Source of the DNA: an uncultured Mediterraneibacter sp.
Lineage (GTDB): Bacteria; Bacillota; Clostridia; Lachnospirales; Lachnospiraceae
DNA length: 64,000 nucleotides
Assembly (NCBI GenBank): GCA_934309345.1
Contig: CAKRDD010000018.1
Span: forward strand, 10,048-74,047
Reading direction: 5' to 3'
The translations under genes and the position numbers were made by a program. Within the stretch, counting starts at the first letter, position 1, and each line of letters opens with the position of its first letter. Below the pieces are notes generated by a model that saw only the letters and a list, made by a program, of their open reading frames with translations, had not been told where the DNA came from and searched no databases. Positions 43,801 through 51,339 of this stretch are shown in pieces.

Positions 43801-44362
43801 GATTCTGGCGTTCATCCTCCAGCTTTTTCAAAGAAAGTGACTTTCTTCTCTTATATTTTACAATTCCGGCGGCCTCGTCAAAAAGTTCTCTTCTCTCTTC
43901 CGGCTTGCCGCTTAAGATCTTATCAATCTGTCCCTGACCAATAATCGAATAGCCTTCTTTACCGATACCTGTATCATAGAACATCTCATTGATATCTTTC
44001 AGTCTGCAGGCTGAACCATTGATCAGATACTCACTCTCTCCGGATCGGTACAATTTACGTGTAACAGTAACCTCTTCGTACTCTACCGGAAGTTTATGAT
44101 CTGAATTATCCAGCGTGATTGCAACCGAAGCATAGCTAAGCGGTTTCCGGTTCTCTGTTCCTGAGAAAATTACATCCTGCATGGTGCCTCCACGCAGCTG
44201 CTTCACTCTCTGCTCTCCAAGAACCCAGCGGACGGCGTCAGCGACATTACTCTTACCACTTCCATTCGGACCTACAATACCTGTAATTCCGTTATGAAAT
44301 TCAAATTTGATCTTATTGGCAAAAGATTTGAATCCCTGCACTTCTATACTCTTTAAATACAT
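40802..44362 (-). CDS. smc: Chromosome segregation protein SMC
   Basis: SMC is the condensin ATPase that organises and helps separate chromosomes. The 1186-aa protein has Walker A GPNGSGKSNVADAVRW near the N-terminus, two long coiled coils split by a hinge (about 500-680, glycine-rich end GGSMTGGAFKN), and the C-terminal signature LSGGEKALTAIALLFAI with Walker B CLLDEIEAALDD. AGAGGAC precedes the ATG. It lies between rnc and ftsY, as in many Firmicutes. ScpA and ScpB are not in the window. Confidence 0.97.
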   Translation of the reverse strand: MYLKSIEVQGFKSFANKIKFEFHNGITGIVGPNGSGKSNVADAVRWVLGEQRVKQLRGGTMQDVIFSGTENRKPLSYASVAITLDNSDHKLPVEYEEVTVTRKLYRSGESEYLINGSACRLKDINEMFYDTGIGKEGYSIIGQGQIDKILSGKPEERRELFDEAAGIVKYKRRKSLSLKKLEDERQNLTRVNDILAELEKQIGPLERQSETARIYLKMKEELKTYDINMFLLEEERLQERIREVGGKYEIASQEMKESNARYEKMKAEYEAIEEEVDQIDLAIETAKNQMNETNLLKQQLEGQINVLKEQINTARMNDEHYDHRLSTIVSEIDTRQQQKRELEEEKKRISEQLESASGQDTEAQQSLIEIQSKIAEHSAGIEQKKQEIMGLLGNRASTKAKIQHFDTTKEQIQTRKSVLARNILEISTVAEGQNNRLKEYEEELSQIRERIQTYKEKISLNEQELGRLQNELKEKQEKLRIGQTAYHRESSRLESLKNITERYDGYGNSIRKVMSNKDREKGLIGVVADIIKVDKEYEIAIETALGGSIQNIVTDNEDTAKRMIDFLKRNKFGRATFLPLTSMHGGGGIRNPEALKEPGVIGLANTLIHVESRFDGLADQLLGRTIVVDHIDHGIAIARKYRQSLRLVTLEGDLINPGGSMTGGAFKNSSNLLSRRREIEEFEKTVDMLKSDMDMLEKEVTEAKNRRAACYSVIDEVQEHLREESVLENTARMNVAQVQREQLESKQRYEGFLKEQKALHQELDEINENEDSIQMELETSEKLEKELNEQIEVLQMQLEKEREDEAVQMKQSEEVHLSLAGLDQQKTFIVENISRIDEEITRYEKEQEELAENRGDVSEEILQKENEIEGLRKTIEDSKELFTEIGEEIKVQSKKREELNQQHKDFLRQREELAKHVSDLDKECFRLNSQKEGYEEASEKQMNYMWEEYELTYNHAKELRNETLTDLALMKKKIQELKNEIRKLGSVNVNAIEDYKNVSERYTFLKDQHDDLVEAEASLEQIIEELDVAMRKQFTEQFARIATEFNDVFRQLFGGGKGSLELQEDVDILEAGIRIIAQPPGKKLQNMMQLSGGEKALTAIALLFAIQNLKPSPFCLLDEIEAALDDNNVDRYAKYLHKLTKYTQFIVITHRRGTMAAADRLYGITMQEKGVSTLVSVDLLEDDLDK

Positions 44363-44372
44363 AAAGTCCTCT

Positions 44373-45059
44373 TTACTTTTTCTTTCTGAGATTCAGGATT
44401 GCCTCATAAGCTGCCTGCTGTTCTGCTGACTTCTTCGAGCTTCCTTTTCCACGTCCCCAGGCTTTTCCCCCAATTCTTGCTTCCACTTCGAAAATCTTAT
44501 TATGATCCGGTCCCTGTTCATCGATCAGTTCATAACTTACATTTCCTGTCATATTCGCCTGCACGATCTCCTGTAAGATCGTTTTACTATCATAAAAGAG
44601 TTTCTTATTCTCTAAATCTGTCAAAATAAAATGATGGATAAACTCTTTTGCATTAGTAAAACCACCGTCGAGATAGATAGCCCCGATCAATGCTTCCATC
44701 GCATCAGATGTGATAGAATCTCTCTTTCTTCCACCGGTTGCCTCTTCTCCCTTCCCAAGAAGCAGGTAATCTCCAAGTCCGATATCTCTTGCACACATTG
44801 CCAGAGACGGTTCACATACCATACTTGCACGTGTCTTTGTCAATTCTCCCTCAGATACCTTTGGAAATTCATTGAATAAATACGCGCTTGATACTAATTC
44901 CAATACTGCATCTCCGAGAAATTCCAGGCGTTCATTACACTCGTATTTCTTCAAATGCTTCTCATTCGTATAAGAACTGTGCATCAGTGCACGTTCGATC
45001 AGGCTTTTGTCTTTAAACACATATCCGATCTTCTGTTCCAGTTCTTTCACTCTGTCCAT
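44373..45059 (-). CDS. rnc: Ribonuclease III
   Basis: RNase III cuts double-stranded RNA, including rRNA precursors. The 228-aa protein shows the nuclease signature NERLEFLGDAVLELV and the second acidic patch (DAMEALIGAIYLDGG), then a double-stranded RNA-binding domain (from about 155: GSSKKSAEQQAAYEAILNL). AGGAGG precedes the ATG. It is 10 nt from smc. A terminator lies between it and acpP upstream, so readthrough or an unseen promoter must supply it. Confidence 0.96.
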   Translation of the reverse strand: MDRVKELEQKIGYVFKDKSLIERALMHSSYTNEKHLKKYECNERLEFLGDAVLELVSSAYLFNEFPKVSEGELTKTRASMVCEPSLAMCARDIGLGDYLLLGKGEEATGGRKRDSITSDAMEALIGAIYLDGGFTNAKEFIHHFILTDLENKKLFYDSKTILQEIVQANMTGNVSYELIDEQGPDHNKIFEVEARIGGKAWGRGKGSSKKSAEQQAAYEAILNLRKKK

Positions 45060-45088
45060 TTAAATGGCCTCCTTCGTGTTTATAAACG

Positions 45089-45110
45089 AAAAAGCCCAAA
45101 CGGGCTTTTT
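45089..45110 (-). terminator. Terminator after acpP
   Basis: AAAAAGCCC and GGGCTTTTT pair across AAAC just past the acpP stop. Both strands carry T tracts; the acpP side is the relevant one. Confidence 0.8.
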
Positions 45111-45125
45111 CATCTCACTATCTGA

Positions 45126-45365
45126 TTATTCATTAGCCTTCTTTTTCTGGATCTGGTCAACAGCATCCTGCACTGTTGTGATCTTCTCTGCCTCTTCGTT
45201 ATCAATCTCGATATCAAAATCTTCCTCAATTCCCATAATAATCTGGAAAATGTCCAGAGAATCTGCTCCAAGATCATCTACAAATGTAGTATCCGGTGTG
45301 ATTGTCTCCGGTGAAACATTAAGTACGTCCGCAATAATTGCCTGCAGTTTTTCAAATTCTGTCAT
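45126..45365 (-). CDS. acpP: Acyl carrier protein
   Basis: ACP carries growing acyl chains in fatty-acid synthesis. The 79-aa acidic protein has the phosphopantetheine serine in GADSLDIFQ (Ser36). It starts 18 nt after plsX, its usual partner in supplying acyl phosphates to phospholipid synthesis, and is followed by a strong terminator. Confidence 0.96.
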   Translation of the reverse strand: MTEFEKLQAIIADVLNVSPETITPDTTFVDDLGADSLDIFQIIMGIEEDFDIEIDNEEAEKITTVQDAVDQIQKKKANE

Positions 45366-45383
45366 TGTAAAACTCCTCCTGTC

Positions 45384-46427
45384 TTATTCGACTTCTTTCT
45401 CTTCTTTCTTTTCTTCCAGGGTCTCCTGTTGAATTGCTTCTTTTATCTTCTCGTTGATCTTCTGCTCCTTAAATGTAACACACTGAATGATTGAATTGCA
45501 TACTTCCTTTGACTTTGAACTTCCATGTGTCTTTACTACAAGTCCGTTCAGGCCAAGAAGCGGTGCGCCGCCATACTCGCTTGTATCAAAATCTTTCAGT
45601 ACACCCTTTAAAGCAGGTTTCACAAGCAGTGCCCCTATCTTACTACGCAAAGAAGAAAGCATACCTTTCTTCACTTTCTTAAGCAGTGCTCCGGCAACTC
45701 CCTCATAAAGCTTCAGAATAATGTTACCTGCAAATGCTTCACATACAATAACATCTGCTGCTCCGTAAGGAATATCTCGTGCCTCAACACTTCCAATGAA
45801 ATTAATGTCAGGACATTCTTTTAACAATGGAAATGTCTCTTTCACCAGCGCATTCCCTTTCTCTTCTTCAGCACCGATATTCACGATACCAACTGTCGGA
45901 TTCTTCTTTCCCATAACGCTTTCCATATAAATGGATCCCATCTTTGCAAACTGTACCAGATGAGATGGGCGCGCATCTACATTAGCTCCACAATCGATCA
46001 AAAGTGAAACACCTTTTAATGTAGGGATCAATGGTGCAAGCGGTGGTCTTTCAACGCCTTTGATCCTGCCTACAAGAACCTGTCCTCCAACAAGAACGGC
46101 TCCTGAACTTCCTGCGGATACAAATGCATCAGCTTCCCCTTTCTTCACCATCTTCATCGCAACAACGATAGATGAATCCTTCTTGCCACGGATTGCTTTC
46201 ACCGGAGGTTCTGCCGTCTCAATGACCTCTGTAGCATTCACAATCTCAATCTGCTCCTCCGGATACGTATAAGCGGAGAGTTCCTTGCGGATCACATCTT
46301 CCTTACCTGTCAGCAATACCTTGATATCTTTTCTCTTCTGTACTGCCTCTACCGCACCTTTTACCATCTCTCCTGGTGCATGGTCTCCTCCCATGGCATC
46401 AAGGGCAACCCTTGTAATCTCTGACAT
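45384..46427 (-). CDS. plsX: Phosphate acyltransferase PlsX
   Basis: PlsX makes acyl-phosphate from acyl-ACP, the first step to phosphatidic acid in Gram-positives. The 347-aa protein shows RVALDAMGGDHAPGEMVKGA, SAGSSGAVLVGG and DCGANVDARPSHLVQFA. ATG 46427 follows AGGAGG at 7 nt; upstream in-frame codons are excluded. A hairpin with a T tract separates it from rpmF, suggesting partial termination or attenuation within the group. Confidence 0.95.
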   Translation of the reverse strand: MSEITRVALDAMGGDHAPGEMVKGAVEAVQKRKDIKVLLTGKEDVIRKELSAYTYPEEQIEIVNATEVIETAEPPVKAIRGKKDSSIVVAMKMVKKGEADAFVSAGSSGAVLVGGQVLVGRIKGVERPPLAPLIPTLKGVSLLIDCGANVDARPSHLVQFAKMGSIYMESVMGKKNPTVGIVNIGAEEEKGNALVKETFPLLKECPDINFIGSVEARDIPYGAADVIVCEAFAGNIILKLYEGVAGALLKKVKKGMLSSLRSKIGALLVKPALKGVLKDFDTSEYGGAPLLGLNGLVVKTHGSSKSKEVCNSIIQCVTFKEQKINEKIKEAIQQETLEEKKEEKEVE

Positions 46428-46483
46428 ATCATTTCCTCCTTGCGCTACTGAAATTATTCTACTGGATATCAGTATAAAAATCA

Positions 46484-46518
46484 ATAAAAAAAGGCGTAAA
46501 ACACAAAGTTTTTACGCC
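46484..46518 (-). terminator. Intergenic terminator or attenuator between rpmF and plsX
   Basis: On the minus strand GGCGTAAAAA pairs with TTTTACGCC and is followed by seven T residues. The distance to plsX is short and no promoter is obvious after it, so partial readthrough is likely. Confidence 0.65.
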
Positions 46519-46561
46519 CTCAAGTGTTCTGTTCGCAGTACACTCAATATCTTATTGATCA

Positions 46562-46741
46562 TTAGTCAACTGAAACGATCTCGCGCTTGTTGTAAGATCC
46601 ACATGCCTTACATACACGGTGTGGCATCATAAGCTCGCCGCACTTGCTGCATTTCACCAGATTCGGTGCGCTCATCTTCCAGTTAGCTCTTCTTTTATCT
46701 CTTCTTGCTTTTGAAGATTTATTCTTTGGACAGATTGACAT
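46562..46741 (-). CDS. rpmF: 50S ribosomal protein L32
   Basis: The 59-aa protein starts MSICPKNKSSKARRDKRR, the basic L32 signature, and has two cysteine pairs (CSKC and CKAC), so it is the zinc-binding form. AGGAGGT precedes ATG 46741. It follows yceD by 3 nt and precedes plsX, a conserved order linking ribosome and lipid synthesis. The gene is under 60 codons and easily missed. Confidence 0.95.
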   Translation of the reverse strand: MSICPKNKSSKARRDKRRANWKMSAPNLVKCSKCGELMMPHRVCKACGSYNKREIVSVD

Positions 46742-46744
46742 AGG

Positions 46745-47272
46745 TTACACCTCCTTAAAATTCTTAAATAAGTCACGGACAACTGACATTCTCGGATCAA
46801 GCCCTGTATCTTCACAGTTACAAGACCCCGTATTTAAATTCTGACCGCATACATTGCATAATCCCTTGCAGTCTTCCCTGCAAAGTACTTTCGTCGGCCA
46901 GCTCGACAAAATCTCATGAAAGAGCAGTTTGTCCACGTCAAGATGATATCCGTCAATAAAGTTTGATTCATCCAGCTCCTCTGTCAGTTCTGCGTCGGAG
47001 AGGCCTACGTCCACATGCTTCACACAATTCAGTTCAAACTCCCGTTTCACATCCTCCAGACAACGGTCACATGGAATCATGACACTCAATCTGGTATCAG
47101 CTGTGATGAGCAGTTCTTTTCCCCTTATATGCTCTACTTTAACATGAACCGGCTCCTTGCTGATAATGGGGTAGGTTCCGGATTGTAACCGGATCTCTTC
47201 CATCTCCAGCCGCACAGTTTCTTCAACCGCCTTATGCTGGTCTGACAAAACGTCTGATAGGTTAATCAACAT
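46745..47272 (-). CDS. DUF177 / YceD family protein
   Basis: The 175-aa protein has the YceD layout: an N-terminal beta-rich part, the pair CDRC (about residue 70), and a C-terminal cluster CREDCKGLCNVCGQNLN that may bind metal. In bacteria and plastids the family is linked to 23S rRNA accumulation and ribosome assembly. It heads the transcript with rpmF 3 nt downstream and has a strong promoter at 47302-47329. Confidence 0.92.
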   Translation of the reverse strand: MLINLSDVLSDQHKAVEETVRLEMEEIRLQSGTYPIISKEPVHVKVEHIRGKELLITADTRLSVMIPCDRCLEDVKREFELNCVKHVDVGLSDAELTEELDESNFIDGYHLDVDKLLFHEILSSWPTKVLCREDCKGLCNVCGQNLNTGSCNCEDTGLDPRMSVVRDLFKNFKEV

Positions 47273-47301
47273 AATGTATTTCTCCTATTCATACCTAAAC
47301 T

Positions 47302-47329
47302 ATTATATCATGGAAAAATTGTTTGTCAA
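47302..47329 (-). promoter_or_regulatory. Promoter of yceD-rpmF-plsX-acpP
   Basis: On the minus strand perfect TTGACA (47329-47324) and TATAAT (47307-47302) are 16 bp apart, about 30 nt before the yceD start. A very strong constitutive promoter is expected. Confidence 0.75.
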
Positions 47330-47404
47330 CAGATATTTATAATTTCTATCAAAATTATTAAAAATCGCAAATTGTATTGGATACATTTCACCATCTTCTA
47401 TGCG

Positions 47405-47446
47405 CAAAAGCAGGACTGAACTGCTCTTCGTGCACTCCAGCCCTGC
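47405..47446 (-). terminator. Terminator after ackA
   Basis: On the minus strand GCAGGGCTGGA pairs with TTCAGTCCTGC (two G-U pairs) and is followed by TTTTGC. It lies about 65 nt past the ackA stop. Confidence 0.5.
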
Positions 47447-47511
47447 GGTTATATACAATTATTTCCTTACAGATTACCATTGTATACATTTTTAAGTTAA
47501 GGTTTCTTCAA

Positions 47512-48708
47512 TTATTTTACAAGCGCTAATGTCTCACGGGCAATTGCAAGTTCTTCGTTTGTAGGAATAACGAATACTTTAACTTTTGATCCTTCTTTTG
47601 TAAGCTCTGCTTCTTTTCCTCTGAGTCCTGTATTCACTTCTGAATCAAAGTCTACTCCGAGGTATCCGAGGTATTTACATACTTCTTCTCTTACGTAATC
47701 ATCGTTCTCACCGATACCAGCTGTGAATACGATATCGTCTACACCGTTCATTGCTGCTGCGTAAGATCCGATATATTTTGCTACTCTGTAGGAGAATACA
47801 TCCATAGCGATTGTTGCTTTCTTATCTCCTGCGTTCATAGCATCTGTAAGATCACGGAAGTCACTGGAAAGTCCGCCTGAGATTCCAAACACACCAGATT
47901 TCTTATTCAGGACATTCATAACACCATCGATATCAAGGTTCTCTTTCTTAGCGATGAACTCCATGATTGCTGGATCGATATCTCCTGAACGTGTTCCCAT
48001 TACAAGTCCTTCAAGTGGAGTAAGTCCCATAGAAGTATCTACACATTTTCCATTGAGAACTGCACTTACACTGGAACCATTTCCAAGGTGGCATACGATT
48101 GTCTTCACTTCATCGTAAGGTCTTCCCATTACTTCTGCTGCTCTCTTAGATACAAAGCTGTGGCTTGTTCCGTGGAAACCATAACGTCTTACTTTGTATT
48201 TCTCATAATACTCATATGGAAGTCCGTACATATAAGCCTTCTCTGGCATTGTCTGATGGAAAGCTGTATCAAATACTGCAACCATAGGTGTTCCTGGCAT
48301 CAGTTTCTCACATGCTGCAACACCGATCAGGTTTGCCGGGTTATGAAGTGGTGCAAGATCATTACACTCTTCTACTGCTTTCTTTACTTCGTCTGTGATT
48401 ACTACAGATGAAGCAAACTTCTCTCCACCATGTACGAGACGGTGTCCAACTGCTCCGATCTCATCAAGGCTCTTAACAACTCCTGTCTTCTCATTTGTCA
48501 GAGCATCAATTACAAACTGAATTGCTTCTGTATGAGTTGGCATAGCCAGATCAGATTTCTCTTTCTCTCCGCCAGCCGGCTGATATGTCAGACGTCCGTC
48601 GATTCCAATTCTCTCACAAAGTCCTTTTGCAAGTACATCCTCTGTCTCAGCATTGATCAGCTGGAATTTCAGAGATGAGCTTCCGCAGTTGATTACTAAT
48701 ACGTTCAT
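47512..48708 (-). CDS. ackA: Acetate kinase
   Basis: AckA converts acetyl phosphate and ADP to acetate and ATP, the energy-yielding step of acetate fermentation. The 398-aa protein shows NCGSSSLKFQL, the acetate/phosphate site GHRLVHGGEKF, the catalytic Asp in VFDTAFHQTMP, and CHLGNGSSVSA. AGGAGG precedes the ATG. It follows pta with a 116-nt gap holding a hairpin, so the two form the acetate operon. Confidence 0.97.
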   Translation of the reverse strand: MNVLVINCGSSSLKFQLINAETEDVLAKGLCERIGIDGRLTYQPAGGEKEKSDLAMPTHTEAIQFVIDALTNEKTGVVKSLDEIGAVGHRLVHGGEKFASSVVITDEVKKAVEECNDLAPLHNPANLIGVAACEKLMPGTPMVAVFDTAFHQTMPEKAYMYGLPYEYYEKYKVRRYGFHGTSHSFVSKRAAEVMGRPYDEVKTIVCHLGNGSSVSAVLNGKCVDTSMGLTPLEGLVMGTRSGDIDPAIMEFIAKKENLDIDGVMNVLNKKSGVFGISGGLSSDFRDLTDAMNAGDKKATIAMDVFSYRVAKYIGSYAAAMNGVDDIVFTAGIGENDDYVREEVCKYLGYLGVDFDSEVNTGLRGKEAELTKEGSKVKVFVIPTNEELAIARETLALVK

Positions 48709-48748
48709 TTTCTTTTTTCCTCCTGAAAAAACCTTATTCTTATTATCC

Positions 48749-48770
48749 GAGGGCAGCTTACACTACCCTC
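48749..48770 (-). other. Intercistronic hairpin between pta and ackA
   Basis: On the minus strand GAGGGTAG pairs with CTGCCCTC across a 6-nt loop, with no T tract after it. It may stabilise or set the ratio of the pta and ackA messages. Confidence 0.45.
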
Positions 48771-48824
48771 TTTGTTTCTTTTGATTACCCGTAACTATTT
48801 TTAAAGATCTGTAAACAATTACAA

Positions 48825-49820
48825 TTATTCAGCCTGTGCCTGTACAGCTGTGATAGCTACAACGCCTACGATATCTTCAGCGCTGCACCCACGGGAAAGG
48901 TCGTTAACCGGAGCGGCGATTCCCTGTGTCAGAGGACCGTAAGCTTCTGCTTTAGCAAGTCTCTGAACAAGTTTGTATCCAATGTTACCAGCATCAAGGT
49001 CTGGGAATACAAGTACGTTAGCATGTCCTGCAACCTTGCTTCCCGGTGCTTTGGACTCTCCAACAGCCGGAACGATTGCAGCATCAAGCTGAAGTTCTCC
49101 GTCAAGAGCAAGCTCTGGTGCAAGTTCCTGAGCGATCTTTGTTGCCTCAACAACTTTATCTACATCTGCATGCTTAGCACTTCCCTTTGTTGAGTGAGAA
49201 AGCATAGCAACAACTGGCTCTTTCTCAACAAGCAGTTTGAAAGAATCTGCAGAAGAAATAGCGATGTTCGCAAGTTTCTCCGGATCCGGATTCTGCTCAA
49301 GTCCTGCATCAGCAAAGATGAATGTTCCGTTTGCTCCCATGTCGCAGTTCGGTACTACCATAAGGAAGAATGCGGATACAAGCTTTGTTCCCGGTTTTGT
49401 CTTCAGGATCTGAAGGCATGGACGAAGTGTATCTGCTGTAGAGTGGCATGCACCTGATACCATTCCGTCTGCATCACCCATCTTAACCATCATTACACCA
49501 TAGTATAAGTAGTTGCTAAGAAGCAGTTCTTTTGCCTGCTCAGGAGTCATTCCCTTTTTCTGTCTTAACTCAACAAGTTTTGCAATATATCCTTCTGTTC
49601 TTGCATCTGTTGCAGGATCTACGATTGTTGCACCGGAGATGTCGTATGTACCTTTGTTCTTCTCAATCTCCTCTTTGCTTCCTACAAGCACCAGATCAGC
49701 AAGTCCCTCTTTCAGTACTGTCTCTGCTGCTTTATAAGTTCTTTCGTCTTCTGTCTCTGGAAGAACGATTGTCTTTTTGCAAGCTTTTGCTCTTGCTTTG
49801 ATTTCATCAATAAATCCCAT
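48825..49820 (-). CDS. pta: Phosphate acetyltransferase
   Basis: Pta makes acetyl phosphate from acetyl-CoA, ahead of acetate kinase. The 331-aa protein is the short single-domain form without the N-terminal DRTGG region. It shows GMVSGACHSTADTLRP, MLSHSTKGSA and VFPDLDAGNIGYKLVQRL. It has its own promoter at 49859-49887 and is followed by ackA. Confidence 0.96.
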   Translation of the reverse strand: MGFIDEIKARAKACKKTIVLPETEDERTYKAAETVLKEGLADLVLVGSKEEIEKNKGTYDISGATIVDPATDARTEGYIAKLVELRQKKGMTPEQAKELLLSNYLYYGVMMVKMGDADGMVSGACHSTADTLRPCLQILKTKPGTKLVSAFFLMVVPNCDMGANGTFIFADAGLEQNPDPEKLANIAISSADSFKLLVEKEPVVAMLSHSTKGSAKHADVDKVVEATKIAQELAPELALDGELQLDAAIVPAVGESKAPGSKVAGHANVLVFPDLDAGNIGYKLVQRLAKAEAYGPLTQGIAAPVNDLSRGCSAEDIVGVVAITAVQAQAE

Positions 49821-49858
49821 GATTTAATGCCACCTTTCTTTTTATCTCACTTGGCTCT

Positions 49859-49887
49859 ATTATAACGCAATCGTTTTTTGTATACAA
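49859..49887 (-). promoter_or_regulatory. pta-ackA promoter
   Basis: On the minus strand TTGTAT (49887-49882) and TATAAT (49864-49859) are 17 bp apart, about 40 nt before the pta start. Confidence 0.65.
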
Positions 49888-49984
49888 GTCATTTTATGTG
49901 CATTTTCAAATACAATCCGCACTTTGTAACAGGATATTTGTAAGATTGTTACAGTTTTATCAAACATTGTCTTTTTCCAGAAAC

Positions 49985-50034
49985 AATAAGAGCCGGAACA
50001 GACACCACTCATGGTAACTATTCTGGCTCTTATT
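49985..50034 (+). repeat. Orphan apical hairpin of the structured repeat family (copy 4)
   Basis: AATAAGAGCC pairs with GGCTCTTATT, with GAA/TTC extending the stem and a G-U at 995/24. The loop holds CACCACTCATGGTAAC, matching CACCACACACGGTAAC of copies 1 and 2. The outer stem and conserved blocks of the full element are absent. It starts 5 nt past the tmcAL stop on the opposite strand and may double as that gene's 3' hairpin. Confidence 0.65.
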
Positions 50035-50039
50035 AAAAT

Positions 50040-51326
50040 CTACACCTTCAAAATCCCCTGCTTATATTCATTTTGAAACGCTGTCTTAAACTTATCCGTC
50101 ACCACTGAGGTATACAGATTTGAAGCAAGCATATCATGCCTGAGCATTTTCTGACCAAGTTCCGGAAGATCTTCGATTTCAGACATTTTCGTCAAAACCG
50201 GAAGACTGCTTTCCTTTGACATAGCTGCCAGCAGCTTTGCATTGTCTTTTCGAAAACCAAGCAGACGTGCATACATATGATAGCCATTGTCAATATATTC
50301 TTCCACATTTGCTTTCTTCGTTCCAAGCATAATATGAAGCAGCGCACGGTTAACTCTGGTCTGTGTGAGTTCTCGCGTTTTCAGTAGATCACAGAACTGT
50401 TTATAATTAAAGAAGTTATTTAGCTGATTCGCAATTCTGGATGCGATCTCCGGGGAGACATCCACATATCGAACCAGACTTTCCGGCTGTTTATTTAACA
50501 GTTTATATTTCAAAATCAAAGAAAAATCATTCTGTGAAATCGGATACTGTACTTTATGATAATCCTTCAAAAGTTCCAGACAACATTTTGGAACCTGGTT
50601 TTCCAACTCTGACAGTATTCCCGAAAGCGAAAGCTCATCGTAATTTCCTTCTACCGGTTCTGTATTGAAAGATGAACTTGAATAAGCAAGCAGTGAACGA
50701 ATTGCCGTAGCGGAACTGTAATCACTGTCCAGTTCTTCATCATGATACTGTGCACCACGCCTTGCAATCGTATAAGGTTCCATCCTGCTTCCAATTTTTT
50801 TGATTGCTTTCAGATATTCAATTCCTAAAATATTATTCGGATTTCTTAAAATCTCTGCAAACCGAGAATCTTCTGTATAAGAAAGAATCGCTTCCTGTCT
50901 GGCGCGCGGGAAAGACATCCCTTGTTTCAGATAATCTTTCAACAGAATCTGATAGGCTTCAGGTTCTTCAAGAAGAAGTTCTGCAAGCTGTTCCATACTC
51001 GGAAGGTCATCACATTCACTGCCAAAACAGATAGAATCAACAATTCCAAGAGACTCTAAAAGAGATACTGCTCCAAGTGCAAAAAGCTCCGCTGATCCCG
51101 TCGCATAGCAGACCGGAAGTTCAAAGACAGCTCCAGCGCCACACATCAGCGCCATCTCTGCACGTATCCTTTTAGGCATGATTGCAGGTGTTCCCCGCTG
51201 CACATAGTCACCACTCATAACGACAACGGCCGCATCTGCACCGGTTACACGCAAAGATTCTTTAATATGATAAAGATGTCCATTGTGAAATGGATTATAT
51301 TCTGTAATAAGACCAACGATTTTCAT
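50040..51326 (-). CDS. tmcAL: tRNA(Met) cytidine acetate ligase
   Basis: TmcAL (YlbM) attaches an acetyl group to the wobble cytidine of elongator tRNA-Met, using ATP and free acetate. The 428-aa protein has the nucleotidyltransferase-like N-terminus GLITEYNPFHNGHLYH, VVVMSGDYVQRGTPAI and FGSECD. No clear ribosome binding site precedes the ATG, so it may depend on coupling to degV 13 nt upstream. It ends the polA-to-tmcAL run and is followed by the acetate-forming genes pta and ackA. Confidence 0.92.
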   Translation of the reverse strand: MKIVGLITEYNPFHNGHLYHIKESLRVTGADAAVVVMSGDYVQRGTPAIMPKRIRAEMALMCGAGAVFELPVCYATGSAELFALGAVSLLESLGIVDSICFGSECDDLPSMEQLAELLLEEPEAYQILLKDYLKQGMSFPRARQEAILSYTEDSRFAEILRNPNNILGIEYLKAIKKIGSRMEPYTIARRGAQYHDEELDSDYSSATAIRSLLAYSSSSFNTEPVEGNYDELSLSGILSELENQVPKCCLELLKDYHKVQYPISQNDFSLILKYKLLNKQPESLVRYVDVSPEIASRIANQLNNFFNYKQFCDLLKTRELTQTRVNRALLHIMLGTKKANVEEYIDNGYHMYARLLGFRKDNAKLLAAMSKESSLPVLTKMSEIEDLPELGQKMLRHDMLASNLYTSVVTDKFKTAFQNEYKQGILKV

Positions 51327-51339
51327 AACAGTTACCAGA

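Noticed and set aside
47405..47446. Hairpin after ackA as a fifth member of the structured repeat family
   Set aside because: It shares GCAGGGCTGG and CAGTCCTGC with the outer stem of copy 2, but lacks the conserved loop and blocks and is better explained as the ackA terminator.
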